In this document: positions 1-13,620 of the stretch, one piece after another | Position numbering within the stretch: the first letter of the stretch is position 1 | How the letters are laid out: every line of letters begins with the position of its first letter | Source: CADCVW01 sp964251385 | Lineage (GTDB): Bacteria; Pseudomonadota; Alphaproteobacteria; Sphingomonadales; Sphingomonadaceae | Length of the DNA: 64,000 nucleotides | Reading direction: 5' to 3' | NCBI GenBank assembly: GCA_964251385.1 | Contig: CAXUJK010000001.1 | Coordinates: forward strand, 372,001 to 436,000 | Made by a program: the position numbers and the translations under genes | Notes under the pieces: generated by a model | Told to the model about the DNA's origin: nothing | The model's input: the letters and a program-made list of their open reading frames with translations, nothing else | Databases searched by the model: none

Positions 1-479
1 AGCCCCGATCCGCCGGGTGCGGCGCCGTTGAGGAACGCGGTCGCTCCGTTCAGCACCTGCACCTGATCGTACAGCTCTGGCGCGACGAGCTGCCGCGGGG
101 TGATGCCGTACAGTCCGTCATAGCCGACGTCGTCGCCGAACAGCGTGAAGCCGCGGATGACGAACTGTTCGGCGGCGTTCCCAAAGCCATAAGTGGTGCG
201 GATCGAGGGGTCGTTCTCGAGCACCTGCCCCAGCGACTGCGGCTGCTGGTTCAGGATGAGGGTGGAGTCATAGCTCTTGATGGAGAACGGCACGTCTTCC
301 GCCGCCTTTTCGCCCAGCACGCCCGCCTGTCCGGACCGCAGTACCTGCGTGCGGTTGGCGCGCTGCGCGGTGACGACGATGTCCTCCGCCGTCTGGTCGG
401 CGACGACGTCCTGCGCGAACGCGGGCGAGGCGGCGAGCGCGAGCGCGATGAAGCCGAAAGTGCGAGGTCGTGCGTACAT
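1..479 (-). CDS. TonB-dependent siderophore receptor, N-terminal part (cut by window edge)
   Basis: The reading frame starts with ATG at 479 behind a purine-rich AAGGGGGA and runs off the window, so about 159 residues are seen. They begin with a signal peptide ending in SPAFAQ, then a TonB-box-like segment EDIVVTAQR, then the plug domain with the usual phrases LGQVLENDPSIRTTYGFG, FVIRGF and LNGATAFLNG. These mark an outer-membrane receptor that takes up ferric siderophores or similar ligands with energy from TonB. The barrel lies outside the window. It is 37 bases downstream of the 56-residue membrane protein and PepSY gene, so the three may form one iron-responsive unit. The ligand cannot be told from the plug. 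Confidence 0.9.
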   Translation of the reverse strand, partial: MYARPRTFGFIALALAASPAFAQDVVADQTAEDIVVTAQRANRTQVLRSGQAGVLGEKAAEDVPFSIKSYDSTLILNQQPQSLGQVLENDPSIRTTYGFGNAAEQFVIRGFTLFGDDVGYDGLYGITPRQLVAPELYDQVQVLNGATAFLNGAAPGGSG

Positions 480-515
480 GATATTCCCCCTTGGACGGTC
501 ACGCCGTCGTGATCG

Positions 516-686
516 TCATCCGTGGTGGGCCCGCGGGCGCATCGCCCACCCGACGGCGGCGACGGGTACGACAAGTCCGACCCAGGACAGCGCGTCGCGG
601 AATCCGTCACCGGTTAGCGCGCTGACCAAGCCGATCGTGCTGACGACGGCAATTACCGTCGGCACGGCGAAGGTGGAGCGGATCAT
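516..686 (-). CDS. Small membrane protein (56 aa) downstream of the PepSY gene
   Basis: This frame begins with ATG overlapping the stop of the PepSY frame (ATGA). The product has two hydrophobic stretches, about residues 6-23 and 34-48, separated by a short polar loop, and ends in MRPRAHHG. It is likely an inner-membrane protein. I do not recognise a named family. Its position, translationally coupled to a PepSY membrane protein and just before a TonB receptor, suggests a role in iron or siderophore handling, but this is inference only. Confidence 0.65.
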   Translation of the reverse strand: MIRSTFAVPTVIAVVSTIGLVSALTGDGFRDALSWVGLVVPVAAVGWAMRPRAHHG

Positions 687-1837
687 TCGGCGGGCACCGC
701 GCCGCCCAATTCCGAAGCAGCGTTTTGCCCGAGCGGCGCGTGGCGGGGACGGAGCCAAAGATACAAGCCCGATCCCAGGACGAGGATCGTGAACAGGTCG
801 AGCACCGCCCACAGGATCTTGAGCGGCAGCCCGCCGTAGTCGCCGAAATGCAACGGCTGCGACAGGAGCAGGGCCTGGACATACCAGGGCAGCGGGCGGA
901 CGTCGGTCAGGCGGCCCGTACCCGCATCGATCAGCGCGGGGGTGAGCAGGCGCTCGGTGAGCGGCGTGTCGCCCTGCAGGAACACGGCGTAATGATGCCG
1001 GCTGCTGAACGTGCCACCGGGAAAGGCGATGAATTGCGGGTTGGTGCCCGGCCGCGCCGCGCGCGCCCCCGCCATCGCCACGTCGAGCGAACCGTAGCGC
1101 GCCGGCGGCAGCGCCGCGCGACCCGCATAGGCGCGGGTCATTTCCGACAGCTCCTGCGACTGCCACGCCTTTATGATCGGCGTGGCGAACGCGTTGATCA
1201 CGCCCGTCAGCCCGACGACGACCATTCAGGCGAGCGCGACGATGCCGAGCAGGTTGTGGGTGTCGAGCCACTTGGTGCGACGACTGCGCGCGACACGCAC
1301 CGTCCCGAAGTCGAGCTTACGCATGAACGGCGCGTAAAGAACGACGCCCGAGACGATCGCGACGACGAAAGCCACGCCCATAACGCCGAGGAACAGCATG
1401 CCGGGCAACCCCAGGAACATGTCGGTGTGAAGCTGGAGCAGGAAAGCCATGACGCCGCCTTCTTCGCCCGCGCCTGCGACCGCGCCGTTCGTACGGTCGA
1501 ACAGCTGCAGCGTCATGTCCGCCGCGGCGGCGTCGGGCGTCGGGCCCGTCGTGACCGTGATCAGCGGGCCCGCGTTGTCGAACGCCATGAACAGCGGCAC
1601 CTCGCCCGGCCGCGCGGCGAGCGCGCGCGTCATGACCGCGTCGAGCGGGAGCAGGCCGGGGTTCGTCCCGGACGAAGCGGGACCCGTCAGCGTCGCGGCA
1701 TCGCCCGTCAGCGCGTCGATCTCGTCATGGAAGATGAGCGGCAGGCCGGTGACGCAAAGCATCAGCAGGAACGCGGTGCAGACAAGGCTCGTCCACTTGT
1801 GCGTCGCCGACCACGCGCGGATGCCGCGGCGGGTCAT
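683..1837 (-). pseudogene. PepSY-associated transmembrane protein interrupted by an in-frame TGA
   Basis: Two frames in the same phase together look like one PepSY_TM protein of about 384 residues. The first (1226-1837) starts MTRRGIRAWSATHKWTSLV and ends HNLLGIVALA. The second (683-1225) goes on with MVVVGLTGVINAFATP and ends near LGLYLW-type membrane sequence. The break is one codon, TGA at 1226-1228, where the family usually has Trp, so one base change TGG to TGA would explain it. PepSY membrane proteins are found with siderophore receptors and may act as periplasmic or inner-membrane ferric reductases. The TGA is followed directly by ATG, so re-initiation could still give a split protein. 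A sequencing error is also possible. Confidence 0.8.
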
Positions 1838-1871
1838 TGCGTTCCGAGTCCGTCCCGATACATGGGAGGCT

Positions 1872-1910
1872 GCTAGCCGCTATTGCGAATGATATGCAAT
1901 AGCGGCTAGC
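1872..1910. promoter_or_regulatory. Perfect 15-bp inverted repeat with a Fur-box-like centre
   Basis: GCTAGCCGCTATTGC and its exact reverse complement are separated by nine bases. The inner part, TTGCGAATGATATGCAA, resembles the interrupted palindromes bound by Fur-type iron repressors in alphaproteobacteria. Its centre is about 54 bases upstream of the PepSY start codon and the right arm touches the stop codon of the ABC transporter gene. There is no T-run, so a plain intrinsic terminator is less likely. An operator for the PepSY/receptor unit is my preferred reading. Confidence 0.5.
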
Positions 1911-3808
1911 TATCTGTAGCCCGCCGCCTGCAATTCGAACAGCTCGGCGTAACGCCCGCGCTGGGCCACGAGTGCATCGTGCGTGCCCTGCGCCTCGACC
2001 TTGCCGTCAGCGAGCACGAGGATGCGATCGGCCATGCGGACGCTCGAGAATCGGTGCGAGATGATGACGGCGGTGCGGCCGCGGCTGAGCTCTCCGAAGC
2101 GCGCGAACACCTCGTACTCCGACCTGGCGTCGAGCGCGGCGGTGGGCTCGTCGAGGATCAGCACCTGCGCGTCGCGCATGTATGCGCGCGCGATCGCCAC
2201 CTTTTGCCACTCACCGCCGGACAGCTCGACGCCGTTCTTGAAGCGCTTGCCGATCATCTGGCCGTACTTGCCCGGAAGCCCCTCGATCACGCCGTCGGCG
2301 AGGCTACGCGTCGCGGCTTGCGCGATCCGCTGGTCGTCGCCCCGCTCCGCGATGCGCCCGACCGCGATGTTGTCGCCTGCCGTCAGATTATAGCGGACGA
2401 AATCCTGGAAGATGACGCCGAGATTGGCGCGCAGGCCGTCCAGATCGTAATCGCGCAGATCGACGCCATCGAGCAGGATGCGGCCTTCGTCGGGATCGTA
2501 GAGCCGCGCCAGCAGCTTGACGAGCGTGGTCTTGCCCGCGCCGTTTTCCCCGACGAGCGCCAGCACCTCGCCCGCGTGAAGCGTGAAGCTCATGTGGCGC
2601 ACCGCCCATCGCGCCGCGCCCGGGTACTCAAACCCGACATCCTCGAACACGAACCCGGTTCGCACCGGCTGTGGGAAAGGCAGCGGATCGGCGGGCGCGT
2701 GGATCTCGGGCTCGACGGCGAAAAACGTGAAAAGGTCGTCGAGGAACAGCGCCTGCGCCGCCGTGCTCGAGAAGCCGATAAGCAGGCCTTCGAGCAGACC
2801 CCGCAGGCGGAGGAACGATCCGGCCAGGAACGTCAGGTCGCCAATGGAGAAGTCGCCGGTCAGCGTCCGCCAGACGATGTACGCGTAGGCCGCGTAGTAG
2901 CCGATCGTGCCCAGCGCGGTGAACAGCCCGCCCCACCCCGCCCGCTCCACCGCGAGCGTGCGGTTGGACGCGTAGAAATCTTCGCTCAAGGTTCGGTAGC
3001 GGTCGATCAGGAAGCCGTGGAGGCCGAAGATCTTGACCTCCTTTGCGGTCTCGACGCTTGCGGCCGTCGCGCGGACATAGTCGAGCTCACGTCGTTCGGG
3101 CGCGCGCCAGTAGGCGAGCGCGTAGCTGCGCGCGTTGAAGTGGGCCTCGCCGAGGAACGCGGGGACCAGCGTCAGAAACAGAAGCAGGATGAGGCCGGGC
3201 GCATAGAACAGCAGGCCCGCGGCGAAGCTCACGACCGTTACGACGTCCTGCACTTGGCCGAAGATCTGCCCCATCAGCGTCATGCGCCCGCTCGTCTGCC
3301 GCCGCGCGCGCTCCAGCCGGTCCTGGAACCCCGCGTCCTCGAAATCCTCCAGGTCGAGCGTCGCGGCATGTTCCATCAGCCGGATGCTCATCGAATTGGC
3401 GACGCGTTCGGACAGCAGCGCGTCGACGAGCGACACGACGCGGCCGAGCACATCGGACGAGACGGCAAGCGCGAACTCGGCGGCGAGCAGCGTGGTGAGG
3501 TAGGCGAGCAGGCCGCTGTCGACCCACCCGCTCAGCGTCGCCGGATTGCCGGGCAGGCCGACGATCCGCACGACTTCATCGATGATCAGCTTGCCGACGT
3601 AGAGCGTGGCGACGGGCAGCAGCGCGCGCACCAGGCGCAGCGCCAACGAAGCGGCGGTCAACGCGCGGCTGGTCGCCCATACGATGCGCACGAAGGGCGG
3701 GATGTTACGCAACGCGCCGGCGCGTTCCCGCCAGGACTTCTCCGCGGCCGGTCTCGCGGTATCGCTAATGGGGGGCGACGGACTGGCAGACGGTGGCGAT
3801 GGCGTCAT
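1910..3808 (-). CDS. ABC transporter, fused permease and ATPase (exporter type)
   Basis: The product (about 632 residues) is a half-transporter: an N-terminal membrane domain of about six helices (roughly residues 30-330), then a nucleotide-binding domain. Walker A is GENGAGKTT near residue 418, the signature is LSGGEWQKVAIARAY near 528, Walker B with catalytic Glu is VLILDEPTAALD near 550, and the switch His lies in IISHRFSSVRMAD. Such proteins work as dimers and use ATP to export lipids, peptides or drugs; the substrate cannot be told. I chose ATG 3808, which overlaps the upstream kinase gene by 44 bases; the longer open frame inside the kinase gene is not protein-like. The overlap suggests co-transcription with the two kinases. 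Confidence 0.8.
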   Translation of the reverse strand: MTPSPPSASPSPPISDTARPAAEKSWRERAGALRNIPPFVRIVWATSRALTAASLALRLVRALLPVATLYVGKLIIDEVVRIVGLPGNPATLSGWVDSGLLAYLTTLLAAEFALAVSSDVLGRVVSLVDALLSERVANSMSIRLMEHAATLDLEDFEDAGFQDRLERARRQTSGRMTLMGQIFGQVQDVVTVVSFAAGLLFYAPGLILLLFLTLVPAFLGEAHFNARSYALAYWRAPERRELDYVRATAASVETAKEVKIFGLHGFLIDRYRTLSEDFYASNRTLAVERAGWGGLFTALGTIGYYAAYAYIVWRTLTGDFSIGDLTFLAGSFLRLRGLLEGLLIGFSSTAAQALFLDDLFTFFAVEPEIHAPADPLPFPQPVRTGFVFEDVGFEYPGAARWAVRHMSFTLHAGEVLALVGENGAGKTTLVKLLARLYDPDEGRILLDGVDLRDYDLDGLRANLGVIFQDFVRYNLTAGDNIAVGRIAERGDDQRIAQAATRSLADGVIEGLPGKYGQMIGKRFKNGVELSGGEWQKVAIARAYMRDAQVLILDEPTAALDARSEYEVFARFGELSRGRTAVIISHRFSSVRMADRILVLADGKVEAQGTHDALVAQRGRYAELFELQAAGYR

Positions 3809-5816
3809 ACAGCGCGCGCGGCGCGAACGGTTTGCCGACGACCAGCACGTCGTCCGGCCGCTTTGCGATCGCGCCCGTGTCGGCGTAGCCCGTAACGATG
3901 ATCGCCGGCATGCCCGCCCGGATCGCACGCGCCTTGTGGATGACCTCGGTCCCCGACACGACGGGCATCGCATAGTCGGTGACGATCAGGTCGTAGTCGC
4001 CGGGCGCCGCGGTCAGCCGGGTCAGCATCTCGGGGCCGCTGGCGAAATCCGTGATGCTGTGCCCCATGTCCTCCAGCATCGCCGCCGTCGTCGCGCGTAC
4101 GCCCGCGTGATCGTCGACGAGCAGGATACGAAGCATGCACGGCGGTTCTTCCAGGATCGCCTCCGTCGGGCCGCGCGCCGCGTCAGCGTCGTTCTCGGCA
4201 GGCGCGCGCGGAAGCCACAGCGCGACACGCGTCCCCTCGCCCACCGTGCTGTCGATCGTCATCGCGCCACCCGACTGCTTGGCGAATCCGTAGACCATGC
4301 TGAGCCCCAGCCCCGTTCCCTTGCCGACTTCCTTGGTCGTGAAGAACGGTTCCAGCACCTGTTGCAGGATGTCGGCGGGAATGCCCGTGCCCGTGTCGGA
4401 CACCGCCAGCACGAGATAGTCGCCCTCCCGCAAGCCCACGTCCGCGCCACCGCCGTGCCGATTTTCGGCGGTCACGGTGACGGTGCCGCCTTCGGGCATG
4501 GCGTCGCGCGCGTTGATGATGAGGTTCATCAGCGCCAGCTCGAGCTGCGCCTCGTCCGCGTAGGCGCACCAGAGTTCCTTGGATTTCGGTGCCTGCCAGT
4601 CGAGTTCGACGAGCCCGCCAAGCGTATGCGCGAGCAGCTCGCGAACCGACTGCGACAGTTTCTCGATCGGCACGCGGGCGGGCTCTAGCTTCTGCCGACG
4701 GGCGAACGCCAGCAGGCGTGCGACGAGTTCACTCCCCTGTTCGGCGGCGTGCTGCGTCATGGCAACGATCTTGCGTTGCCCATCGTCGAGCGGGACGCGG
4801 CGCTCGATCAGGCGCAGTCCGCCGAGCACCGCCGCGAGCAGGTTGTTGAAGTCGTGCGCGATGCCGCCGGTCAGCTGTCCGATCGCGTCCATCTTGCTCG
4901 CGTGGACGAGCTGGCTCTCCAGATTGCGGCGCTCGGTGACGTCGAGCATCGTGCCCGCGAACTCGGTCGGCGCGCCGTGCGCGTCGCGGAGCACGACGCC
5001 TTGGTCCAACAGATGCTTGTACTCGCCGCTCGCGGTCTGCCATCGATACTCGATCGCCATGGTGCCGGCACGTCCGCGGTCTGCGAGAGCCGCCTCGACG
5101 CGCTCGCGATCGTCGGGGTGCAGCCGGTCGTGGAACAGGCGGGGATTGGCCTCGACGTCGGCGAACGCGTATCCGGTGAGCCCGGTGAAGTCGCCGCTGA
5201 GATAGTGAGGAACGCGTGGGTCGCCTTCAATGGTTTCGGCGTAGAGCAGGATCGGGAGCGAGCGAAGAATAGCGGCTTGGCGCTGTTCGGCGGCGCGCAA
5301 CTCCTGTTCGGCCTGCAACAACTCGGCATTGGCCTGCAGGTTGGCGTCGAGCAGCGCCTGCTCCGCCTCCGCCTTGCGCTGGATTTCGCGCGTCTTGAGG
5401 AAAAGGTCGACGAAGACCGCGACCTTCGACTGGATCACGATTGGTTCGACCGGCTTGAACACGTAATCGACCGCGCCCATCGAATAGCCGCGGATCAGGT
5501 GCTCGGTTTCCTTGTTGACCGCCGACAGGAACACGATCGGAATGCGCTTGGTCTGTTCGCGCGAGCGGATGATCTGGGCGGTCTCGTACCCGTCCATGCC
5601 GGGCATGTAGACGTCCAGAAGTATGACCGCGAACTCGCCGCGCAGCAGGTGGCGAAGCGCCTCCTCCCCCGACGCGGCGGTGACGATCTCGCCGACATCC
5701 TCCAGCACGTTGCGGATCGCGAGCAGGTTGCGCTCGTCGTCGTCCACCACGAGCACGCGCGCGCGCTCGGGCGTGTCGGCCGCGGCCGCCTGGTGCCTGC
5801 CTTCCTCGACCCCCAC
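3765..5816 (-). CDS. Hybrid sensor histidine kinase, REC-PAS-HisKA-HATPase-REC
   Basis: The protein (683 aa) has no membrane segment. An N-terminal receiver domain (about residues 18-140) carries VLVVDDDERN and the phospho-acceptor region LLDVYMPGMDGYE. A short coiled coil leads to a PAS fold (about 185-300), then the kinase core with His321 in GGIAHDFNNLLA, the N box NLIINARDAM, DTGTGIP, and GKGTGLGLSMVYG. A second receiver (about 563-680) has LLVDDHAGVR and IVTDYAMPVVSG. GTG start, five bases after the stop of the HAMP-repeat kinase gene, with GGAG in front; the two kinases are probably co-expressed and may exchange phosphate. The signal is unknown. Confidence 0.87.
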   Translation of the reverse strand: MGVEEGRHQAAAADTPERARVLVVDDDERNLLAIRNVLEDVGEIVTAASGEEALRHLLRGEFAVILLDVYMPGMDGYETAQIIRSREQTKRIPIVFLSAVNKETEHLIRGYSMGAVDYVFKPVEPIVIQSKVAVFVDLFLKTREIQRKAEAEQALLDANLQANAELLQAEQELRAAEQRQAAILRSLPILLYAETIEGDPRVPHYLSGDFTGLTGYAFADVEANPRLFHDRLHPDDRERVEAALADRGRAGTMAIEYRWQTASGEYKHLLDQGVVLRDAHGAPTEFAGTMLDVTERRNLESQLVHASKMDAIGQLTGGIAHDFNNLLAAVLGGLRLIERRVPLDDGQRKIVAMTQHAAEQGSELVARLLAFARRQKLEPARVPIEKLSQSVRELLAHTLGGLVELDWQAPKSKELWCAYADEAQLELALMNLIINARDAMPEGGTVTVTAENRHGGGADVGLREGDYLVLAVSDTGTGIPADILQQVLEPFFTTKEVGKGTGLGLSMVYGFAKQSGGAMTIDSTVGEGTRVALWLPRAPAENDADAARGPTEAILEEPPCMLRILLVDDHAGVRATTAAMLEDMGHSITDFASGPEMLTRLTAAPGDYDLIVTDYAMPVVSGTEVIHKARAIRAGMPAIIVTGYADTGAIAKRPDDVLVVGKPFAPRALYDAIATVCQSVAPH

Positions 5817-5820
5817 GATG

Positions 5821-11211
<5,391 letters not shown>

Positions 11212-11282
11212 CGTCCAGTCTCCGCGGGGGTCGATGTCCGACTCTACCTGCGCGAAATATGGTTAAGCATCAATTAGGCTTA

Positions 11283-13427
11283 TCACCGAACGGATGCGGT
11301 CAAAGCCTTGACGGTTCGTCGGTTCGCGTGAAGCAGCGGTTCGGTGTAGCCGTTCGGCTGCGTCACGCCTTCGAAGACGAGCGCGCGTGCGGTCCGGAAC
11401 GCCATATTCGCGGTCGGCGACGCGGACATGGGACGGTAGTGGGGATCGCCCGCGTTCTGTGCATCGACGCGCGCCGCCATGCGGATCAGCGCATCATCGA
11501 CATCGTCCGCCGACACCAGCTCGTGCAGCAGCCAATTGGCGATATGCTGAGACGAAATGCGCAAGGTCGCCCGGTCCTCCATCAGCCCGACGTCATGGAG
11601 GTCGGGCACCTTGGAACAGCCGACGCCCGCGTCGATCCAACGCACGACATAGCCCAGGATGCCTTGTGCATTGTTATCGAGTTCGGCACATATTTGCTCA
11701 CCGGAGAAGTTGCGGCCGGCCGACAGCGGTGGCGCGAGCAGCGCGTCGAGGTTCGGGATGGTTTCGCCGGCACGCGCACGCTGGCGGGCGCTGACATCGA
11801 CGCGATGATAGTGGATCGCGTGCAGCGTGGCCGCTGTCGGCGACGGAACCCACGCGGTGCTCGCTCCCGTCATCGGGTGCGCGACCTTTTGCTCCAACAT
11901 GTCGGCCATCAGGTCGGGCATGGCCCACATGCCTTTCCCGATCTGCGCGCGACCCGCGAGCCCGCAAGCCAGGCCGATCAGCACATTGCGGTCCTCGTAA
12001 GCCGCGATCCAGCCGCTGGCCTTGATCTCCGCCTTGGGCAGCATCGGCCCGGCGTGCATCGACGTGTGGATCTCGTCGCCCGTGCGATCGAGAAAACCCG
12101 TGTTGACGAACACGATGCGATGGCGGAGCGCGGCGATGCACGCGGCGAGATTGGCGGAGGTACGCCGCTCCTCGTCCATCAGCCCGACCTTGATCGTGTG
12201 GCGAGCCAACCCGAGCAGGTCCTCCACGGCGTCGAACAGATCGTTGGTGAACGCGGCTTCGTCCGGGCCGTGCATCTTGGGCTTGACGATGTAGATCGAG
12301 CCCGCGCGGCTGTTGCGCCTCAGCCCACGCAGATCGTGCAGGGCGCAGAGCGACGTCAAGGCCGCGTCTAATATGCCTTCGGGAGCATCGATGCCGTCGG
12401 CGATTTGCACGGCCGGGTTGGTCATCAGATGTCCGACATTGCGCACGAACATGAGGCTGCGGCCGGGTAGCGTCAGCGGCGAGCCGTCTGTCGCGGTGTA
12501 CGCGCGGTCGGGCTCCAGGCGGCGAGTGACGGTGCGTCCGCCCTTGTCGAAGCTGGCCTCGAGCGTGCCGGTCATCAGCCCGAGCCAATTGGCGTAGGCG
12601 TCGACCTTGTCGTCGGCATCGACGGCGGCAATCGAGTCTTCGAGATCCGCGATCGTCGTCACCGCGGCTTCGAGGATCAGGTCGGCGACTCCCGCCGGAT
12701 CGTCGCGGCCGATCGGGTGCGCACGGTCGATCAGGATTTCGACGTGCAACCCGTTGTGGCGCAGAAGGATCGCGTCGGGCCGTGCCGGATCGCCGCGGTA
12801 GCCGACCAGAAGCGACGGTTCGGCGAGCGCGGGCGTGAGCGTGCCGCCCGTAATAGCGTAGGCATCGACGTCCGCGTGACTGCCCGCCGCCAAGGGTGCC
12901 GCCTCGTCGAGGAAGGCTTTCGAGCGCGCGACGATCTCGGCCCCCCTGCCCGCATCGTAGCCGCCGGGTGGCGGCAGGCTGCCCAGCGCGTCCGTGCCGT
13001 AGAACGCGTCGTACAGGCTGCCCCAGCGTGCGTTCGCCGCGTTGAGCAGAAAGCGCGCGTTGAGAACGGGCACGACGAGCTGCGGTCCCGACACGGTCGC
13101 GATTTCAGGGTCGACGTTATCCGTGTCGATGACGAACGGTTCGGGCTCGGGTTGCAGATATCCGATTTCCTGAAGCATCGCCCGATACGCGGCCGCATCC
13201 CAGGGCCGCGCGCGACGTGCGCGGTGCCAATCGTCGATGTGCGACTGCGTGTCATCGCGGACGCGGAGCAGGTCCGCGTTCGCCGGTGCGAACCGCGCGA
13301 AGATCGCCGCCACGCCCGGCCAGAAGGCGGTCGCATTGACGCCGGAACCCGGCAACGCCCGCTCATCGACAAAGCGGGCGAGCGCAACCGCGACGCGCAA
13401 CCCCGCGCGTTCGACGTAGTCGGTCAT
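11283..13427 (-). CDS. glcB: Malate synthase G
   Basis: The product (714 aa, normal for the G isoform of about 720) condenses glyoxylate with acetyl-CoA to malate, the second step of the glyoxylate shunt. Family phrases include an N-terminal TDYVERAGL, NARFLLNAANARWGSLYDA, GRSLMFVRNVGHLMTNPA, SIYIVKPKMHGPDEAAF and MDEERRTSANL, and the C-terminal ANMAFRTARALVFEG. The gene sits just downstream of a 54-residue protein and isocitrate lyase, so both shunt enzymes would be made together for growth on acetate or fatty acids. Confidence 0.96.
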   Translation of the reverse strand: MTDYVERAGLRVAVALARFVDERALPGSGVNATAFWPGVAAIFARFAPANADLLRVRDDTQSHIDDWHRARRARPWDAAAYRAMLQEIGYLQPEPEPFVIDTDNVDPEIATVSGPQLVVPVLNARFLLNAANARWGSLYDAFYGTDALGSLPPPGGYDAGRGAEIVARSKAFLDEAAPLAAGSHADVDAYAITGGTLTPALAEPSLLVGYRGDPARPDAILLRHNGLHVEILIDRAHPIGRDDPAGVADLILEAAVTTIADLEDSIAAVDADDKVDAYANWLGLMTGTLEASFDKGGRTVTRRLEPDRAYTATDGSPLTLPGRSLMFVRNVGHLMTNPAVQIADGIDAPEGILDAALTSLCALHDLRGLRRNSRAGSIYIVKPKMHGPDEAAFTNDLFDAVEDLLGLARHTIKVGLMDEERRTSANLAACIAALRHRIVFVNTGFLDRTGDEIHTSMHAGPMLPKAEIKASGWIAAYEDRNVLIGLACGLAGRAQIGKGMWAMPDLMADMLEQKVAHPMTGASTAWVPSPTAATLHAIHYHRVDVSARQRARAGETIPNLDALLAPPLSAGRNFSGEQICAELDNNAQGILGYVVRWIDAGVGCSKVPDLHDVGLMEDRATLRISSQHIANWLLHELVSADDVDDALIRMAARVDAQNAGDPHYRPMSASPTANMAFRTARALVFEGVTQPNGYTEPLLHANRRTVKALTASVR

Positions 13428-13443
13428 CCGTGCTCCTCGCCGC

Positions 13444-13608
13444 TCAGCCGAGGCGGCCGAGCCTGTGGTACAGGTTGCTGTATTTGACCGACTCCGGGCT
13501 GTCCTTCACTTCCTGCAGATAGTGGACCACCGCGGTGCGGAGCAGCTTGAAATCCTCGGTGGAAAATACCGCCCGCGCGCGCGCCGGTTCAACGAAAGTG
13601 TCGGCCAT
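13444..13608 (-). CDS. Conserved-looking 54-aa protein between isocitrate lyase and malate synthase
   Basis: The frame begins MADTFVEPARARAVFSTEDF, has a strong AAGGAG six bases before ATG, and ends YSNLYHRLGRLG. It is soluble and charged, with a central region that looks helical. Its tight fit, 12 bases after aceA and 16 before glcB, supports a real gene. No function is known to me. It may be a partner or modulator of the shunt enzymes, which is inference from position alone. Confidence 0.75.
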   Translation of the reverse strand: MADTFVEPARARAVFSTEDFKLLRTAVVHYLQEVKDSPESVKYSNLYHRLGRLG

Positions 13609-13620
13609 GTCTGATCTCCT

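Noticed and set aside
1226..1228. TGA in the PepSY gene as a selenocysteine or recoded codon
   Set aside because: The family has Trp here, not Cys, no selenocysteine hairpin is seen after it, and all other genes in the window use TGA as a normal stop.
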